Assembly: GCF_001310275.1 (NCBI RefSeq)
Contig: NZ_LGYZ01000027.1
Coordinates: forward strand, 124,001-188,000
Source of the DNA: Nocardia arizonensis
Lineage (GTDB): Bacteria > Actinomycetota > Actinomycetes > Mycobacteriales > Mycobacteriaceae
Length of the DNA stretch: 64,000 bases
Reading direction: 5' to 3'
This document shows positions 1 to 8,868 of the stretch, piece by piece; position 1 is the stretch's first letter; each line of letters starts with the position of its first letter. The notes below the pieces were generated by a model, which searched no databases, was not told where the DNA came from, and was given only the letters and a program-made list of their open reading frames with translations. Both the position numbers and the translations under genes were made by a program.

Positions 1-2
1 CG

Positions 3-497
3 CTGCCGCTGCTCGAGGCGGTCCTGGACGCGGTGTCGATACCGGTTCTCGCCGCGGGCGGAATCGGCGCCCCGTCGGGGCTGGCCGCGGTTCTCGCGGC
101 CGGTGCGAGCGGCGCCTGGCTGGGAACCTGCCTGGCCGCGTGCGCCGAATCCCTGCTGCCCGATTCCGCCCGAGCGGCCATGATCGCCGCCGACGGCACC
201 GAAACGGTCCTCACCACGGCATTCGACGTGGCGATGGGCCTGCCGTGGCCGACCCGATTCCCCTCCCGGGTCCTGCGCAACGACTTCACGGCCCGCTGGG
301 TGGGCAACGAGGAGGGTCTGCGCGACGACCCGACCGCACGACAAGAGTTGGCCGCCGCGGCCGCGGCGAACGATTTCCGCACCGCGCCGATCGATGCCGG
401 ACAGGGCGTCGGTCGGCTCACCGCCGTATCGCCGGCCGGTGAGGTCGTCACCGAATTGTGCCGCGGCGCCGCGGAACTCCTCGCACGCCGACGCTGA
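3..497 (+). CDS. Nitronate monooxygenase (2-nitropropane dioxygenase family), C-terminal part
   Basis: The reading frame is open from the window edge, so only the last ~164 residues are present. They match the C-terminal half of the FMN-dependent TIM-barrel nitronate monooxygenases. The strand-loop PVLAAGGIG that binds the FMN phosphate comes first, then a GASGAWLGT stretch, then the family tail with FDVAMGLPWP and RVLRN. Such enzymes oxidise alkyl nitronates to carbonyl compounds and nitrite. The active-site histidine and the N-terminus lie upstream of the window, so substrate and start cannot be judged. A gap of about 280 bp without a convincing gene follows. Confidence 0.85.
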   Translation: MPLLEAVLDAVSIPVLAAGGIGAPSGLAAVLAAGASGAWLGTCLAACAESLLPDSARAAMIAADGTETVLTTAFDVAMGLPWPTRFPSRVLRNDFTARWVGNEEGLRDDPTARQELAAAAAANDFRTAPIDAGQGVGRLTAVSPAGEVVTELCRGAAELLARRR

Positions 498-762
498 CTG
501 CCTCCCCGCGCGGCCGGGCGAACGTCCGGCGTGGCCCGCTGCCTACCGCGCGTGCGTGAAACCGTCACTGCGGCAACGGCCGACGCTGTTGACGTACCTG
601 GAAAAACCGGACGCCCGGCTCCCCGTGACGCGAATCCGAAAACGGACATAACCGGATCGAGGATGCATTGCACCGGCCGTCGTTCGCGGCCGTTAATGGA
701 AGTACCGGGGCCGCTCGAACGCTCTACCGCCCCGGTTCGGGGAACCCATCGTCATCCTATTC

Positions 763-778
763 AGGAGGCATCGCCTTG
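763..778 (+). promoter_or_regulatory. Shine-Dalgarno AGGAGG that selects a TTG start
   Basis: A perfect AGGAGG (763-768) stands 7 nt before a TTG at 776. The longer in-frame alternative starting at 668 would add 36 residues with no IPT-like character. The ribosome binding site therefore argues for the rare TTG start of the IPT/TIG protein. Confidence 0.75.
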
Positions 779-1510
779 CCCACCATCACCTCACTGGCGC
801 CGACATCGGGTCCGGCCACCGGCGGCACGAGTGTCACCATCACGGGTACCGGTTTCACCGGCTTCACGACGGTTCGCTTCGGCGCCACCGCAACCACTTT
901 CACCCTCGACTCGGCGACGCAGATCACCGCAATCGCACCGGGCGGCGAGGTCGGCGACGTTCAGGTGACCGTCACGACCGAGGAGGGGGTCAGCGATGGT
1001 GTCGCCTACACCTACCTCGCGGTTCCTGCACTCGAGAGCGCCACACCGAACCAAGGCCCGACCGTGGGTGGAACTTCCGTCGTGCTCACGGGTTCGGGCC
1101 TGAGCGATGTCACCGCGGTCCAGTTCGGGACGACGGCGGCGACCTCGTTCATTGTCGACTCCGATACCCAGATCACCGCCGTGGCGCCTGCCGGAACGGG
1201 TATCGTTACTATCACCGTCACCGCACCGGGCGGAGTCAGCAACGCGGTTCCGTATGTGTACGTGGTGGTCCCGAATGTCACCGCCGTCGCCCCGGCCTCC
1301 GGGCCCGAGGCGGGTGGCACGACCGTCACGATCACAGGCACCGACTTCACCGGTCCGCTCACCGTGCGATTCGGCGACACCGCGACATCGTTCGTGATCG
1401 ATTCGGCTACCCAGATCACGGCCATCGCACCGCCGGGGACGGGGACTGTGCAGGTGAGTGTCACGGGTTCCGGCGGCGCGGGGACGAGCGCGGCCTACAC
1501 CTACAGCTGA
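776..1510 (+). CDS. IPT/TIG-repeat protein, three repeats
   Basis: This 244-residue protein is almost entirely three tandem IPT/TIG immunoglobulin-like repeats of about 80 residues. Each begins with a PxxxxxxPxxGPxxGGT segment, contains an SATQITAIAP-like strand, and ends in YTY. Comparable repeats occur in actinobacterial surface and secreted proteins and often mediate adhesion or act as spacers. No signal peptide, membrane segment or catalytic domain is visible, so the export route and role are unknown. The TTG start is chosen from the strong AGGAGG. A longer relative whose 5' end has been cut lies at 43120-44778, so the family is present twice in this window. Confidence 0.8.
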   Translation: MPTITSLAPTSGPATGGTSVTITGTGFTGFTTVRFGATATTFTLDSATQITAIAPGGEVGDVQVTVTTEEGVSDGVAYTYLAVPALESATPNQGPTVGGTSVVLTGSGLSDVTAVQFGTTAATSFIVDSDTQITAVAPAGTGIVTITVTAPGGVSNAVPYVYVVVPNVTAVAPASGPEAGGTTVTITGTDFTGPLTVRFGDTATSFVIDSATQITAIAPPGTGTVQVSVTGSGGAGTSAAYTYS

Positions 1511-1587
1511 GATCGGATACTCCCGGGCCGGTGGCTTGCCGCCGGTCCGGACGGAACGGCAGTCGGCCGGGCGTAAAGGGGGATTCG

Positions 1588-2502
1588 GTGCCGACGGTAT
1601 TGAAAGCTCTACTGGCCGAACGGAATCTGGATACGTACGGCAATTTCCTGGCTGCCTACGATCGGTGCGCGGGACAACTCGACCCGCCCGTGCCGCCCGG
1701 ATACGGGCCGGCGAAAGCGCAGTACTACCAGTGGTTGTCGGGCCGAATGGTCGGTCTGCCGCGTGACTGTCACCGCCGGGTGCTGCGGCGGATGTTCCCG
1801 GGCTGGACGGTGGAGGGGCTGTTCCAGATGGTGGAGTCCGCACCGGCGGGCCACCCGGCGCCCGAACCGAATCCGCCGGTGGACGGGGAGCTCGAGACCT
1901 TTCTCGGCGGCGATATGGTCACCCGCGGCGTGACACTGGTGTACCCGTCGCAATCCGATATCCCCGTGGTTCCGGAGGGCGATATGCGCGGACTGCTGTA
2001 CGTCTCCGCCCTGCTCCAACGGCACACCGGCATTCGAACCGAATTCTGCGCCGACCGCGAGGCCGCCGCCCGCGGCGACCGAGCGCACGTCGGATTCGGA
2101 CTATACGGCGTTCAACGCTGTCTGCACGTTATCGAACACCCGCTGTTCGCGGTCCGGGCCAACGATCCGGCGGACGGTCTCGACCACTTGGAATTGCGCG
2201 ACGGCACGCATTTCGATTCCGGCGGCCGACACCACATCGGCGCCATCACCCGGCTGCGGCCGAGTCCCTTCCTGCATCCGGATCGCTACTGGTTCCACTG
2301 CGTTGGACTCGGTCCGCGGGGTGCGGCGGGCGCCGGCTGGTACTTCGCCCACCACTGGCGTCATCTGCACCGGCGCGCGGGCGATCGCGAATTCGTCGCG
2401 GTCATCGCGATTCGCGCCTATTCCGATCAGACCGCCGGACTACGCAGACTCGTGGTCGGTCACACTCGAACCCGCCCGATACCGCAGAACGCCACGCGAT
2501 AG
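1588..2502 (+). CDS. Hypothetical protein with actinobacterial HTH-like N-terminal domain
   Basis: The 304-residue protein is not recognised as a characterised family. Its first ~70 residues (LLAERNL near the start, AKAQYYQWLSG, LPRDCHRRVLRRMFPGW) resemble an N-terminal module common in Nocardia and Mycobacterium proteins, where it looks like a small helix-turn-helix or adaptor domain. The remaining ~220 residues form one globular domain rich in His, Arg and aromatic residues, without membrane segments. A GTG start is chosen because an AAAGGGGG ribosome binding site lies just upstream. The gene ends 35 bp from the convergent TerD gene. A sensor or regulator role is an inference from the N-terminal module only. 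Confidence 0.6.
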   Translation: MPTVLKALLAERNLDTYGNFLAAYDRCAGQLDPPVPPGYGPAKAQYYQWLSGRMVGLPRDCHRRVLRRMFPGWTVEGLFQMVESAPAGHPAPEPNPPVDGELETFLGGDMVTRGVTLVYPSQSDIPVVPEGDMRGLLYVSALLQRHTGIRTEFCADREAAARGDRAHVGFGLYGVQRCLHVIEHPLFAVRANDPADGLDHLELRDGTHFDSGGRHHIGAITRLRPSPFLHPDRYWFHCVGLGPRGAAGAGWYFAHHWRHLHRRAGDREFVAVIAIRAYSDQTAGLRRLVVGHTRTRPIPQNATR

Positions 2503-2536
2503 CCACCTGTCCCGGGTCGGCATATGCGGCAGCCCG

Positions 2537-3721
2537 TCACTGCACCGTCGACAGCACGAATCGCTTTCCGGGATCGACCATCTTGCGCACGGTCGCACCC
2601 TTCGAATATTCGCCCAGCGCCGTCATATTCCAGCCGTGGTGCCCGCGGGCGAGCATGCACATGAACACACCGGTGGTCGACTCGCCCTTGGACAGTTCGA
2701 ACCGGACGAGTTCCTCGCCCGTGTGGTCGTCCACCAAGCGGCAGTGCGCGCGGCCGACCTGGTCGAATTTGTGCCCGGCGAACGAATTCACGGTGAAGAC
2801 GAGCGCGTAGACCTCCGGCGGGAGCGCGGTGAGGTCGACGGTGATCACCTCGTCGTCGCCCTCGCCGTGCCCGGTGAGGTTGTCGCCGGAGTGGCGGATG
2901 ACGCCGTCGAATGCCTCCCGTTTCATGAACCAGACATTGACCAGTTTCTTGCCCTGGCCGTCGTAGGCGATGACCGAGGCGTCGAGGTCGACATTGCGGC
3001 CGTGATCGGCCGGATCCCACCCGAGCCCCATGCGGACCCGAGTCAGCGGCGGGGCGCCCTGCTTGGTGAGCGAGACGGTCTCGTTCTTGCGCAGCGAGAC
3101 CCGGCCCTTGTCCAGACTGATCGTCGGCTGTCCGAAGCGCGGCGGGGCGGCCTGCTCCTTCGGACCGAATTCGGCGGCGGCGGGCTGGGACACCACCGGC
3201 GCGGGCGGAGTCGGTGGCGCCGTGTCGGGTTCGTCGTCGACGGTGATCCCGAAATCGGTCGCGATGCCCGCCAATCCGTTGGCGTACCCCTGGCCGACCG
3301 CGCGGATCTTCCATGCGCCCTGGCGCCGATACAGTTCGCAGGCGATGAGCGCGGTCTCCGTGCCGAGTCCGGTCGGGGCGAAGGTGGCGAGGACGGCGCC
3401 GGTCGCGCCGTCGGTCGCCGTGATGCGCAGCGGACCGGCCTGCCCCCAGTCGGCCGGACCCGATCCGTCGAGGCTCGCGGTGACCACGATCTTGTCGATA
3501 TCGGCGGGCACCGCCTCCGGGACGATGCCGATGGCGTCCGGCGGCCGCACTTCCACACCGGGCGCGACGGGTTGGTTGTAGAAGACGAAGTCGCTGTCGG
3601 AACGAACCTTCCCGGCGACGGTCAGCAGCAGCGCGGCGATATCGACGGGTGTCGCCGCGGCCACCGCCACCCGGACCTCGCGTGCCGTGATCGGTGCGTT
3701 CGCACCCTTGACCAACTCCAT
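2537..3721 (-). CDS. Double TerD-domain stress protein
   Basis: This 394-residue protein contains two TerD-like domains separated by a proline-rich linker (about residues 166-200). The first copy (about 1-165) is the more divergent. The second (about 200-394) keeps the GLGWDP segment, the acidic DLDAS motif and the DNLTGHGEGDDE loop, which are the calcium-binding features of TerD proteins. Members are linked to tellurite resistance, phage and pore-forming-agent resistance and general envelope stress, usually in ter operons with TerB, TerC or TerZ. Here the gene stands alone and no other ter gene is nearby. A GAGAGGGCAG ribosome binding site precedes the ATG. Confidence 0.85.
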   Translation of the reverse strand: MELVKGANAPITAREVRVAVAAATPVDIAALLLTVAGKVRSDSDFVFYNQPVAPGVEVRPPDAIGIVPEAVPADIDKIVVTASLDGSGPADWGQAGPLRITATDGATGAVLATFAPTGLGTETALIACELYRRQGAWKIRAVGQGYANGLAGIATDFGITVDDEPDTAPPTPPAPVVSQPAAAEFGPKEQAAPPRFGQPTISLDKGRVSLRKNETVSLTKQGAPPLTRVRMGLGWDPADHGRNVDLDASVIAYDGQGKKLVNVWFMKREAFDGVIRHSGDNLTGHGEGDDEVITVDLTALPPEVYALVFTVNSFAGHKFDQVGRAHCRLVDDHTGEELVRFELSKGESTTGVFMCMLARGHHGWNMTALGEYSKGATVRKMVDPGKRFVLSTVQ

Positions 3722-3810
3722 GACTGCCCTCTCTCCGATTCGTCCACCACCATAGACAGCGGTATCCGAATCGACAGCCCGGCCGCCCGAGAACGCTCGG
3801 CGAACTGGTC

Positions 3811-4194
3811 TCAGAAGTCCAGGGAGACCGCCTCGACCGTCCCGCCGGTTTGCTCGTTGTCGAGTTCGACGGCGATATCGGCTTGGGCGATCATCCCGAC
3901 GAGTCGCTGATCCTCGAGGACCAGGACGCGGCGGATCTGGTGTTGGGCCATGACGGAGACGACCTTGCGGGCGTCGTCGCCGACATCGACGGTGACCGGT
4001 GTGCCCTCGGCCAGTTCGCCCGCCCGTACCTCGCCCGGATCCTTGTGCGCGGCAACGACCTTCACGACGATATCGCGATCGGCCGAATCACCGGTGGTGC
4101 GGGAGTGGAGGCCGCCTCGGCGACGTTCAGCGCAGCAATCGGAGGACGACAGCGAGCGCGATGGTGACGCGGTCAGGTGCGGTTTCACGGTCAT
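3811..4194 (-). CDS. CBS-domain protein lacking its first CBS half
   Basis: Residues ~36-127 match the second part of the ~140-residue paired-CBS proteins common in actinobacteria: the DRDIVVKVVAA exit of CBS1, the linker with AGELAEGTPVTVD, and CBS2 with MAQHQIRRVLVLEDQRLVGMI (residues here span a long stretch). The N-terminal ~35 residues, where the first beta-alpha-beta of CBS1 should be, are a low-complexity Ser/Arg stretch without similarity. Other frames upstream do not obviously carry the missing half. The gene is therefore either a degraded paralogue or uses one CBS unit. CBS pairs bind adenosine nucleotides; with half a pair missing that function is doubtful. Confidence 0.6.
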   Translation of the reverse strand: MTVKPHLTASPSRSLSSSDCCAERRRGGLHSRTTGDSADRDIVVKVVAAHKDPGEVRAGELAEGTPVTVDVGDDARKVVSVMAQHQIRRVLVLEDQRLVGMIAQADIAVELDNEQTGGTVEAVSLDF

Positions 4195-4559
4195 GACTGG
4201 TGTTCTCCCCGTGATGACGGCCGACCCACCTCGCGGCAGCTACACGATTGCTGTCGAGTGGTGACGGCCGGGATTGCGGCGCGGCGCCCGCGCGGGGGCT
4301 GGTGCTTCAACCTCCCACACGACGATGCCGCCGTTTCGGTTCGATGCCGTGATGTCGCTCGATCGGCGATCGGCGGCGCCTACTCAATAGTTGTAGCACT
4401 TGACAGTAGTACTGGACAGAAATCCGAGTCAGGTTAACCAGTATGTTGCTCGAAATTGTGAAGGACGCTCTTGATGTGGCTTGTGGGGCGCAGATCGAAT
4501 TCTGGGACGATATTCGCGGTCGGCTGTTTGACCGGTGACGCCCGGGATACGTTGTATCG
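4195..4559 (+). other. Intergenic region, no gene recognised
   Basis: These 365 bp lie between divergent genes and should hold both promoters. A TTGACA occurs at 4400-4405, but no good -10 follows at 16-18 nt. AT content rises around 4380-4460, as expected for a promoter region. Nothing else is supportable. Confidence 0.4.
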
Positions 4560-5999
4560 ATGGAGGACCTACTGGAACGGGAGAGCAAATGGGAGGTCGA
4601 TTCGGCTTTCCACCTCCCGACACTCGAGGACGCAGTCCCGAACGGTCGCGTCGAGAGGCGAACGGTCGAATTGACGACCACGTATTACGACACCGTCGAC
4701 CTGGATCTGCTCGCGCAGAACGTGACATTGCGCCGTCGCGAAGGCGCCGACGAGTCCGGCTGGCAGCTGAAGATCCCGCAGAGCCGGGGCCGCTTGGAGT
4801 TGAGCGCACCGCTGACGGAGAAACTGCCCGCTGAGCTCGCCGAGTTGGTCGCGGGCATCGCACTCGGCAAGGAACTGGACGCGCGGGCGGTCATCCGCAC
4901 CGTGCGGGAGCGCCATCTCGTCCTCGACGCGGACGGCGAACGCGTCGTCGAGGTGGACGACGACAGGGTACAGGCCCGTCGCGTCGACGCCTCGGTCTTC
5001 ACCGTGGTGTGGCGCGAGGTGGAAGTCGAACTCGGTCGGGCGAGCGAATCCCTGCCCGAGCCGTTGGCCGCGGCATTCGTCGCGGCCGGCGCGCGCCGCT
5101 CGGCCTACCCGTCCAAGCTCTCACGCGTGCTGTCCCCGCCTTCGCGCCGGTCGGGCGGCGATTCATCGGCCGAGCAGGCTGTCTACGACTACATCCGCGC
5201 GCAAATCGATCAGATCTTCACCGGTGATATCGAACTGCGCCGCGGCCTCGACCCCATTCACGACACACGTGTCGCCTCCCGCCGTCTCCGCAGCACACTG
5301 CGCGTCTTCGGCGCATTGTTCGACGCCGCGGTCATCGAGGAGGTCGAACGGGAACTGAAGTGGTACGCGTGCGTGCTCGGTGAGGTCCGCGACTGCGAGG
5401 TGCAGCGCCGACGGCTCGCGGACAAGATCGCCGACCTTCCGCCGGAACTGGTTCTCGGACCCGTCGCCGGACGTATCGAGGCCGAATTGCTCGGCAGACA
5501 GGTCCGGCGCAGGACGGAACTCGCCGAGGCGATGAACACGGCCCGCTACTCGCATTTGCTGACAATTCTGCGCGACTGGATTTCCGCGCCGCCGTTCGCG
5601 CGCCCGATCGGCGGTCACGACCTGGTCGACAGCGCGACCCGTGCGGCGAAGAAGGCGGACAAGCGTCTCGCGACAGCCCTTCGCACGAAAAGCGCGGAAT
5701 CCCTGCACCGCGCCCGCAAGGCGGCGAAACGCGCCCGATACGCCGCCGAACTGCACGGACCGGCGCGCAAACGCCGTCGCGCCCGAGCGAACGTCGCCTA
5801 CTACAAGAAGGTGCAGAACGTGCTGGGCGATTACAACGACGGCATGGTGTCGGCGGAATTCCTCTGGCGCATGGCGACTGTCGCGGGCACCGAGCCGCGG
5901 GAGAACGGTTTCACCTACGGTCTGCTCTACGCCAACGAACATCACGAGGCCCAGGCGGCCCGCGAGCGAATCGCCGACGTCGTCGCCCACCGGAAGTGA
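4560..5999 (+). CDS. CYTH and CHAD domain protein
   Basis: The 479-residue protein has an N-terminal CYTH domain (about 1-200) beginning with the ExExK signature (ERESK), followed by YYDT, LRRR and WQLKIP segments typical of the triphosphate tunnel fold. The C-terminal CHAD domain (about 205-470) is an alpha-helical, basic domain with HDTRVASRRLRSTLR and later RKAAKRARYAAE. CYTH domains hydrolyse triphosphorylated substrates such as inorganic triphosphate. CHAD domains bind polyphosphate. Together they suggest a polyphosphate-associated phosphatase. Length and order match the actinobacterial family. The gene is monocistronic, with 277 bp to the next gene. Confidence 0.9.
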   Translation: MEDLLERESKWEVDSAFHLPTLEDAVPNGRVERRTVELTTTYYDTVDLDLLAQNVTLRRREGADESGWQLKIPQSRGRLELSAPLTEKLPAELAELVAGIALGKELDARAVIRTVRERHLVLDADGERVVEVDDDRVQARRVDASVFTVVWREVEVELGRASESLPEPLAAAFVAAGARRSAYPSKLSRVLSPPSRRSGGDSSAEQAVYDYIRAQIDQIFTGDIELRRGLDPIHDTRVASRRLRSTLRVFGALFDAAVIEEVERELKWYACVLGEVRDCEVQRRRLADKIADLPPELVLGPVAGRIEAELLGRQVRRRTELAEAMNTARYSHLLTILRDWISAPPFARPIGGHDLVDSATRAAKKADKRLATALRTKSAESLHRARKAAKRARYAAELHGPARKRRRARANVAYYKKVQNVLGDYNDGMVSAEFLWRMATVAGTEPRENGFTYGLLYANEHHEAQAARERIADVVAHRK

Positions 6000-6231
6000 T
6001 ATCGGCCCCGACCATCGCAGCTTGCGCAACTCGGCTGCCGGTACTTCCAACCCCTCCACCGCGACCGGCCCCGGTCCGGTGAACGAACCGGCCTCGTTCC
6101 GGCAATAGCCCGGCGGTTCGGCGGCGAAATTCGGGCCGACTACGGACCCAGTCGCGGACCGGCGACACTGTCCGGGAGGATATTTCGCGATCCCGACCGG
6201 AACCCGACTCCGGCGAAACGAACGCTGCCTC

Positions 6232-6237
6232 TAGGGT
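6232..6237 (+). promoter_or_regulatory. Possible -10 element (TAGGGT)
   Basis: TAGGGT fits the actinobacterial TAnnnT -10 consensus and lies 38 bp before the ATG of the DUF3754 gene. No clear -35 is present at the right distance, so this is tentative. Confidence 0.35.
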
Positions 6238-6275
6238 GAGGGCCGACGGGTGTGCCCGCCGAGAGGAGTTGCCTG

Positions 6276-7529
6276 ATGGACGCCGAACACTTTCTGCCGT
6301 TCCGCAAGAACGCGGTCACAGCGCTGTGCGCGGCCGAGTTGCCGGAGGGGGAGCGCGCGGCGTTCCTGGAGTTCGCGCGGCTGCTGGCGGCCTTGGTGCA
6401 CCACGGATTCCATGCTCGCGGCGACGCCGTGCTCGACGCGTACCACCTCGTAGACCCCGCTGAGGACGTGCGCACGATCGGCACCCCCACCGCCGAGGGG
6501 CGGGCGGCGGCGCGCGCGATCGTGGAGCGTGAATTGATCGAACTCGCCGAGGCCGCCGACTTCACCCGCATCGAGGCCGCCGAGATCGAACGCGCCTTCG
6601 CCGAACACTCCCTGGTGAAGGTGCGCCTCGAGGTCGACGACGACGATATCGAGACCGTCATGTTCTTCCGGCGCGGGGTCACCCGGCGTACCGAGAAGGT
6701 GAAGTGGCTCTATGGTCTCCGGCGGCGCACCATCGAATTCACCAGCTATTCCAAGGTTCTGGTGTACATCGCCTTCGCCGAGCGGGCGCGGGGCGACGCC
6801 GAGCGGCCCGGTGGCGGGGTATTGCTGAAGCTGTTCCAGAATGTGCCGAAGAACGATCTCGAGATGCTGTACCCGAACGTCCGGGTGCGGATGCGACCGC
6901 TGGACAAGCTGATGATCGGGGTGCCCGCGGTGATCTCCGGGCTCATCGTGCTCGTCACGAAGCTGATTGCCTCGCTGGGCCTGATGGTGCTCCTGCTGGC
7001 CTTCTGGATCGGATTGCGCGAGGAATCGGTGCGCCTGGACCAGACGGCGCTGGTGACGCTCGGCGCGGGAATGGCGGCACTCGGCGGCTACCTGGTACGG
7101 CAGTTCTCGAAATTCAAGAACCGCAAGATCGAACTGATGAAGACGCTCTCGGAACACCTCTACTTCCGCAACCTCGACAACGACGCGGGTGTGTTCCTCC
7201 AGCTACTGGGAGCCGCCGAGGAATCCGAGGTCAAGGAGACGATCCTGGCCTACTACTTTCTGCACACCGCGCGAGGGCCACTGACGGCCGCGGCGCTCGA
7301 TCGGCGGGTGGAGGAGTGCTTCCGGCGTCGATGGGCGACGACCTTCGATTTCGAGGTCGGCGGCGGAGTGCGCACACTGCGTGATCTGGATCTGCTGATA
7401 GCGGACGAGCACGGCGGGTTGGATGTCGTGCCGCCCGATGTGGCGAAGCAGCGGCTGACCGCGCGCTGGGACGACGTGTTCACCGTCGGCCCGACCGCGG
7501 AGACGGTTCCGGTCGTCGGCCGCCGTTGA
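6276..7529 (+). CDS. DUF3754 (TMEM143-like) membrane protein
   Basis: This 417-residue protein belongs to the DUF3754 family found in bacteria and as TMEM143 in eukaryotes; no biochemical function is established. Recognisable parts are a soluble N-terminal region, the conserved FRRGVTRRTEKVKWLYGLRRR stretch around residues 128-148 (family core), then two to three hydrophobic segments in residues ~210-275, and a C-terminal domain resembling a winged helix (VEECFRRRW). The ATG at 6276 is preferred over an in-frame start 24 bp upstream because GAGAGGAG lies directly before it. Confidence 0.75.
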   Translation: MDAEHFLPFRKNAVTALCAAELPEGERAAFLEFARLLAALVHHGFHARGDAVLDAYHLVDPAEDVRTIGTPTAEGRAAARAIVERELIELAEAADFTRIEAAEIERAFAEHSLVKVRLEVDDDDIETVMFFRRGVTRRTEKVKWLYGLRRRTIEFTSYSKVLVYIAFAERARGDAERPGGGVLLKLFQNVPKNDLEMLYPNVRVRMRPLDKLMIGVPAVISGLIVLVTKLIASLGLMVLLLAFWIGLREESVRLDQTALVTLGAGMAALGGYLVRQFSKFKNRKIELMKTLSEHLYFRNLDNDAGVFLQLLGAAEESEVKETILAYYFLHTARGPLTAAALDRRVEECFRRRWATTFDFEVGGGVRTLRDLDLLIADEHGGLDVVPPDVAKQRLTARWDDVFTVGPTAETVPVVGRR

Positions 7530-7591
7530 GGCGACCGCCCCGGCCGACCGTACCGTCACCGCGGACGGACCCGGCGCTCGATCGCCCCGTG

Positions 7592-7774
7592 TCAGAGGCA
7601 GATGCTGAAGCTGATCGCCCCGACCGGGATGTTCACGCATACCGCGACCGAGCCGATGGTGGAAGCGGTGGGCGCGGAGGTAGCGGGAGCGGCCGACGCG
7701 CTGGGCGCGGCGACGGCGCCGATGGCGAGAACGATAGCGGAGGCGGCGAGTGCTCGGGTGGTACGTGTACGCAT
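7592..7774 (-). CDS. Small secreted peptide, about 30 residues when mature
   Basis: A 60-residue precursor starts with an ideal Sec signal peptide: MRTRTTR, a hydrophobic core, then AAPSASA as cleavage site. The mature part is about 30 residues, rich in Ser/Thr/Ala, and ends with CVNIPVGAISFSICL, in which two cysteines could form a disulfide. A GAGGAAG ribosome binding site precedes the ATG. Short secreted peptides with a similar C-terminus appear common in Nocardia; no function is known to me. It is divergent from the DoxX gene. Confidence 0.65.
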   Translation of the reverse strand: MRTRTTRALAASAIVLAIGAVAAPSASAAPATSAPTASTIGSVAVCVNIPVGAISFSICL

Positions 7775-8161
7775 GGTGAACTTCCTCGGGTGAGAAGTGT
7801 GGCACCCCACGGTGCCAGTGTTGAGTCGTCTGACATCATGCGCTGATGCCCAGTGTGAGGCAAGGGGCCGTGCAGCCGGGCGCACCGTCGGTGCACCGCA
7901 GCGCCGGGCGAAAATGCCTGGTCGGCAATGGGCTTGGTTTTCGGCGCGGTTCCCATATGCGCCACCGTCGCCGCGCCTATCCGCTGTGCCCGTCGTTTAC
8001 GGCCGGAACTGGCCACCCGAACTGTCGTCGTCGGAGGCCCGACGTGCGCTGAAGGTGCGGCGGAACAATTCTCGCCGCGACCGATGAATCCTCGCGAGTG
8101 CCGCCGTCCTATCAGGTGAACGCGCTACCGAACAGCGCAACCGACCCTGAAGGAACGAACA
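7775..8161. other. Divergent intergenic region, no gene recognised
   Basis: These 387 bp separate the small secreted peptide (minus) and DoxX (plus). They should contain both promoters. I see no confident -35/-10 pair, operator or RNA gene. Confidence 0.4.
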
Positions 8162-8593
8162 ATGACCACCATCGCCGCCGCGACCATCGCCACCGTCCAC
8201 CCCGGCAAAATCCGCAACCGCGTCCTGTGGGGACTCCAGATCTTCCTCGCCCTCTTCTTCATCATCGCCTCGGGCCTGCCGAAAGTGCTCGACATGGTTC
8301 CTGAGGAGAATTTGGCGGCGATGCGTGAGGCCGGTCTCGGCTCGATCTGGTTCATGTACTTCGTGGGCATCTGCGAGATCGCGGGCGGCATCGGCCTGGT
8401 CGTGCGGCGCCTGAGCGGACTTGCCGCGGTCGGCCTGTCCATCCTCACCCTGCTGGCCGCGGCCACCAACCTCTTCCTGACGGACATGCCGTCCTACGCA
8501 CCCTTCCCGCTTGTGCTGTCCGGGATCTTCGCCTGGATCGCCTACGAGCGCCGCGACTCGATCGTCGCCCTGCGCTCGCTGGTCACCCGGTGA
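8162..8593 (+). CDS. DoxX-family membrane protein
   Basis: This 143-residue protein has four predicted transmembrane helices (about residues 23-42, 60-80, 85-108 and 115-135), matching the size and topology of the DoxX/DoxD-like family. It includes the family's ASGLPKVLDM segment after helix 1 and the GICEIAGGIGLV helix. DoxX proteins are linked to quinone or thiol redox processes and oxidative stress in mycobacteria, but this branch is uncharacterised. The ribosome binding site is GAAGGA. A strong terminator follows 22 bp downstream, so the gene is monocistronic. Confidence 0.85.
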   Translation: MTTIAAATIATVHPGKIRNRVLWGLQIFLALFFIIASGLPKVLDMVPEENLAAMREAGLGSIWFMYFVGICEIAGGIGLVVRRLSGLAAVGLSILTLLAAATNLFLTDMPSYAPFPLVLSGIFAWIAYERRDSIVALRSLVTR

Positions 8594-8614
8594 CCACGCA
8601 ATAGGCACGGAGAA

Positions 8615-8640
8615 GACCGGCGGGCCGGAGCCCGCCGGTC
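8615..8640 (+). terminator. Rho-independent-like terminator after doxX-like gene
   Basis: A perfect 10-bp stem GACCGGCGGG / CCCGCCGGTC encloses a 6-nt loop and is followed by GTTTCC. The T-run is short, as is usual in actinobacteria. Confidence 0.75.
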
Positions 8641-8868
8641 GTTTCCGGCGTTACCCGGCAAGGCGTTCAGGTCGGTCCGCCCTTGCCGGCAACACCTTCG
8701 CTCGCCCTATTCGATGGCACGCAACCATTTGCGACTTGTTGTCCTGTACGACAACCGGACCGGCGATGACTCTGTAACGGACATTGTTCAGCGGTATCGT
8801 GCATCCAGGCACCCGATGCGCGCTCGGCCGCGCTGACAGCAGTACGTGCGGTTCGGGAAGCTCTGCCG

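Noticed and set aside
4400..4428. TTGACA as a -35 box
   Set aside because: No TAnnnT lies 16-19 nt downstream, so a promoter could not be supported.
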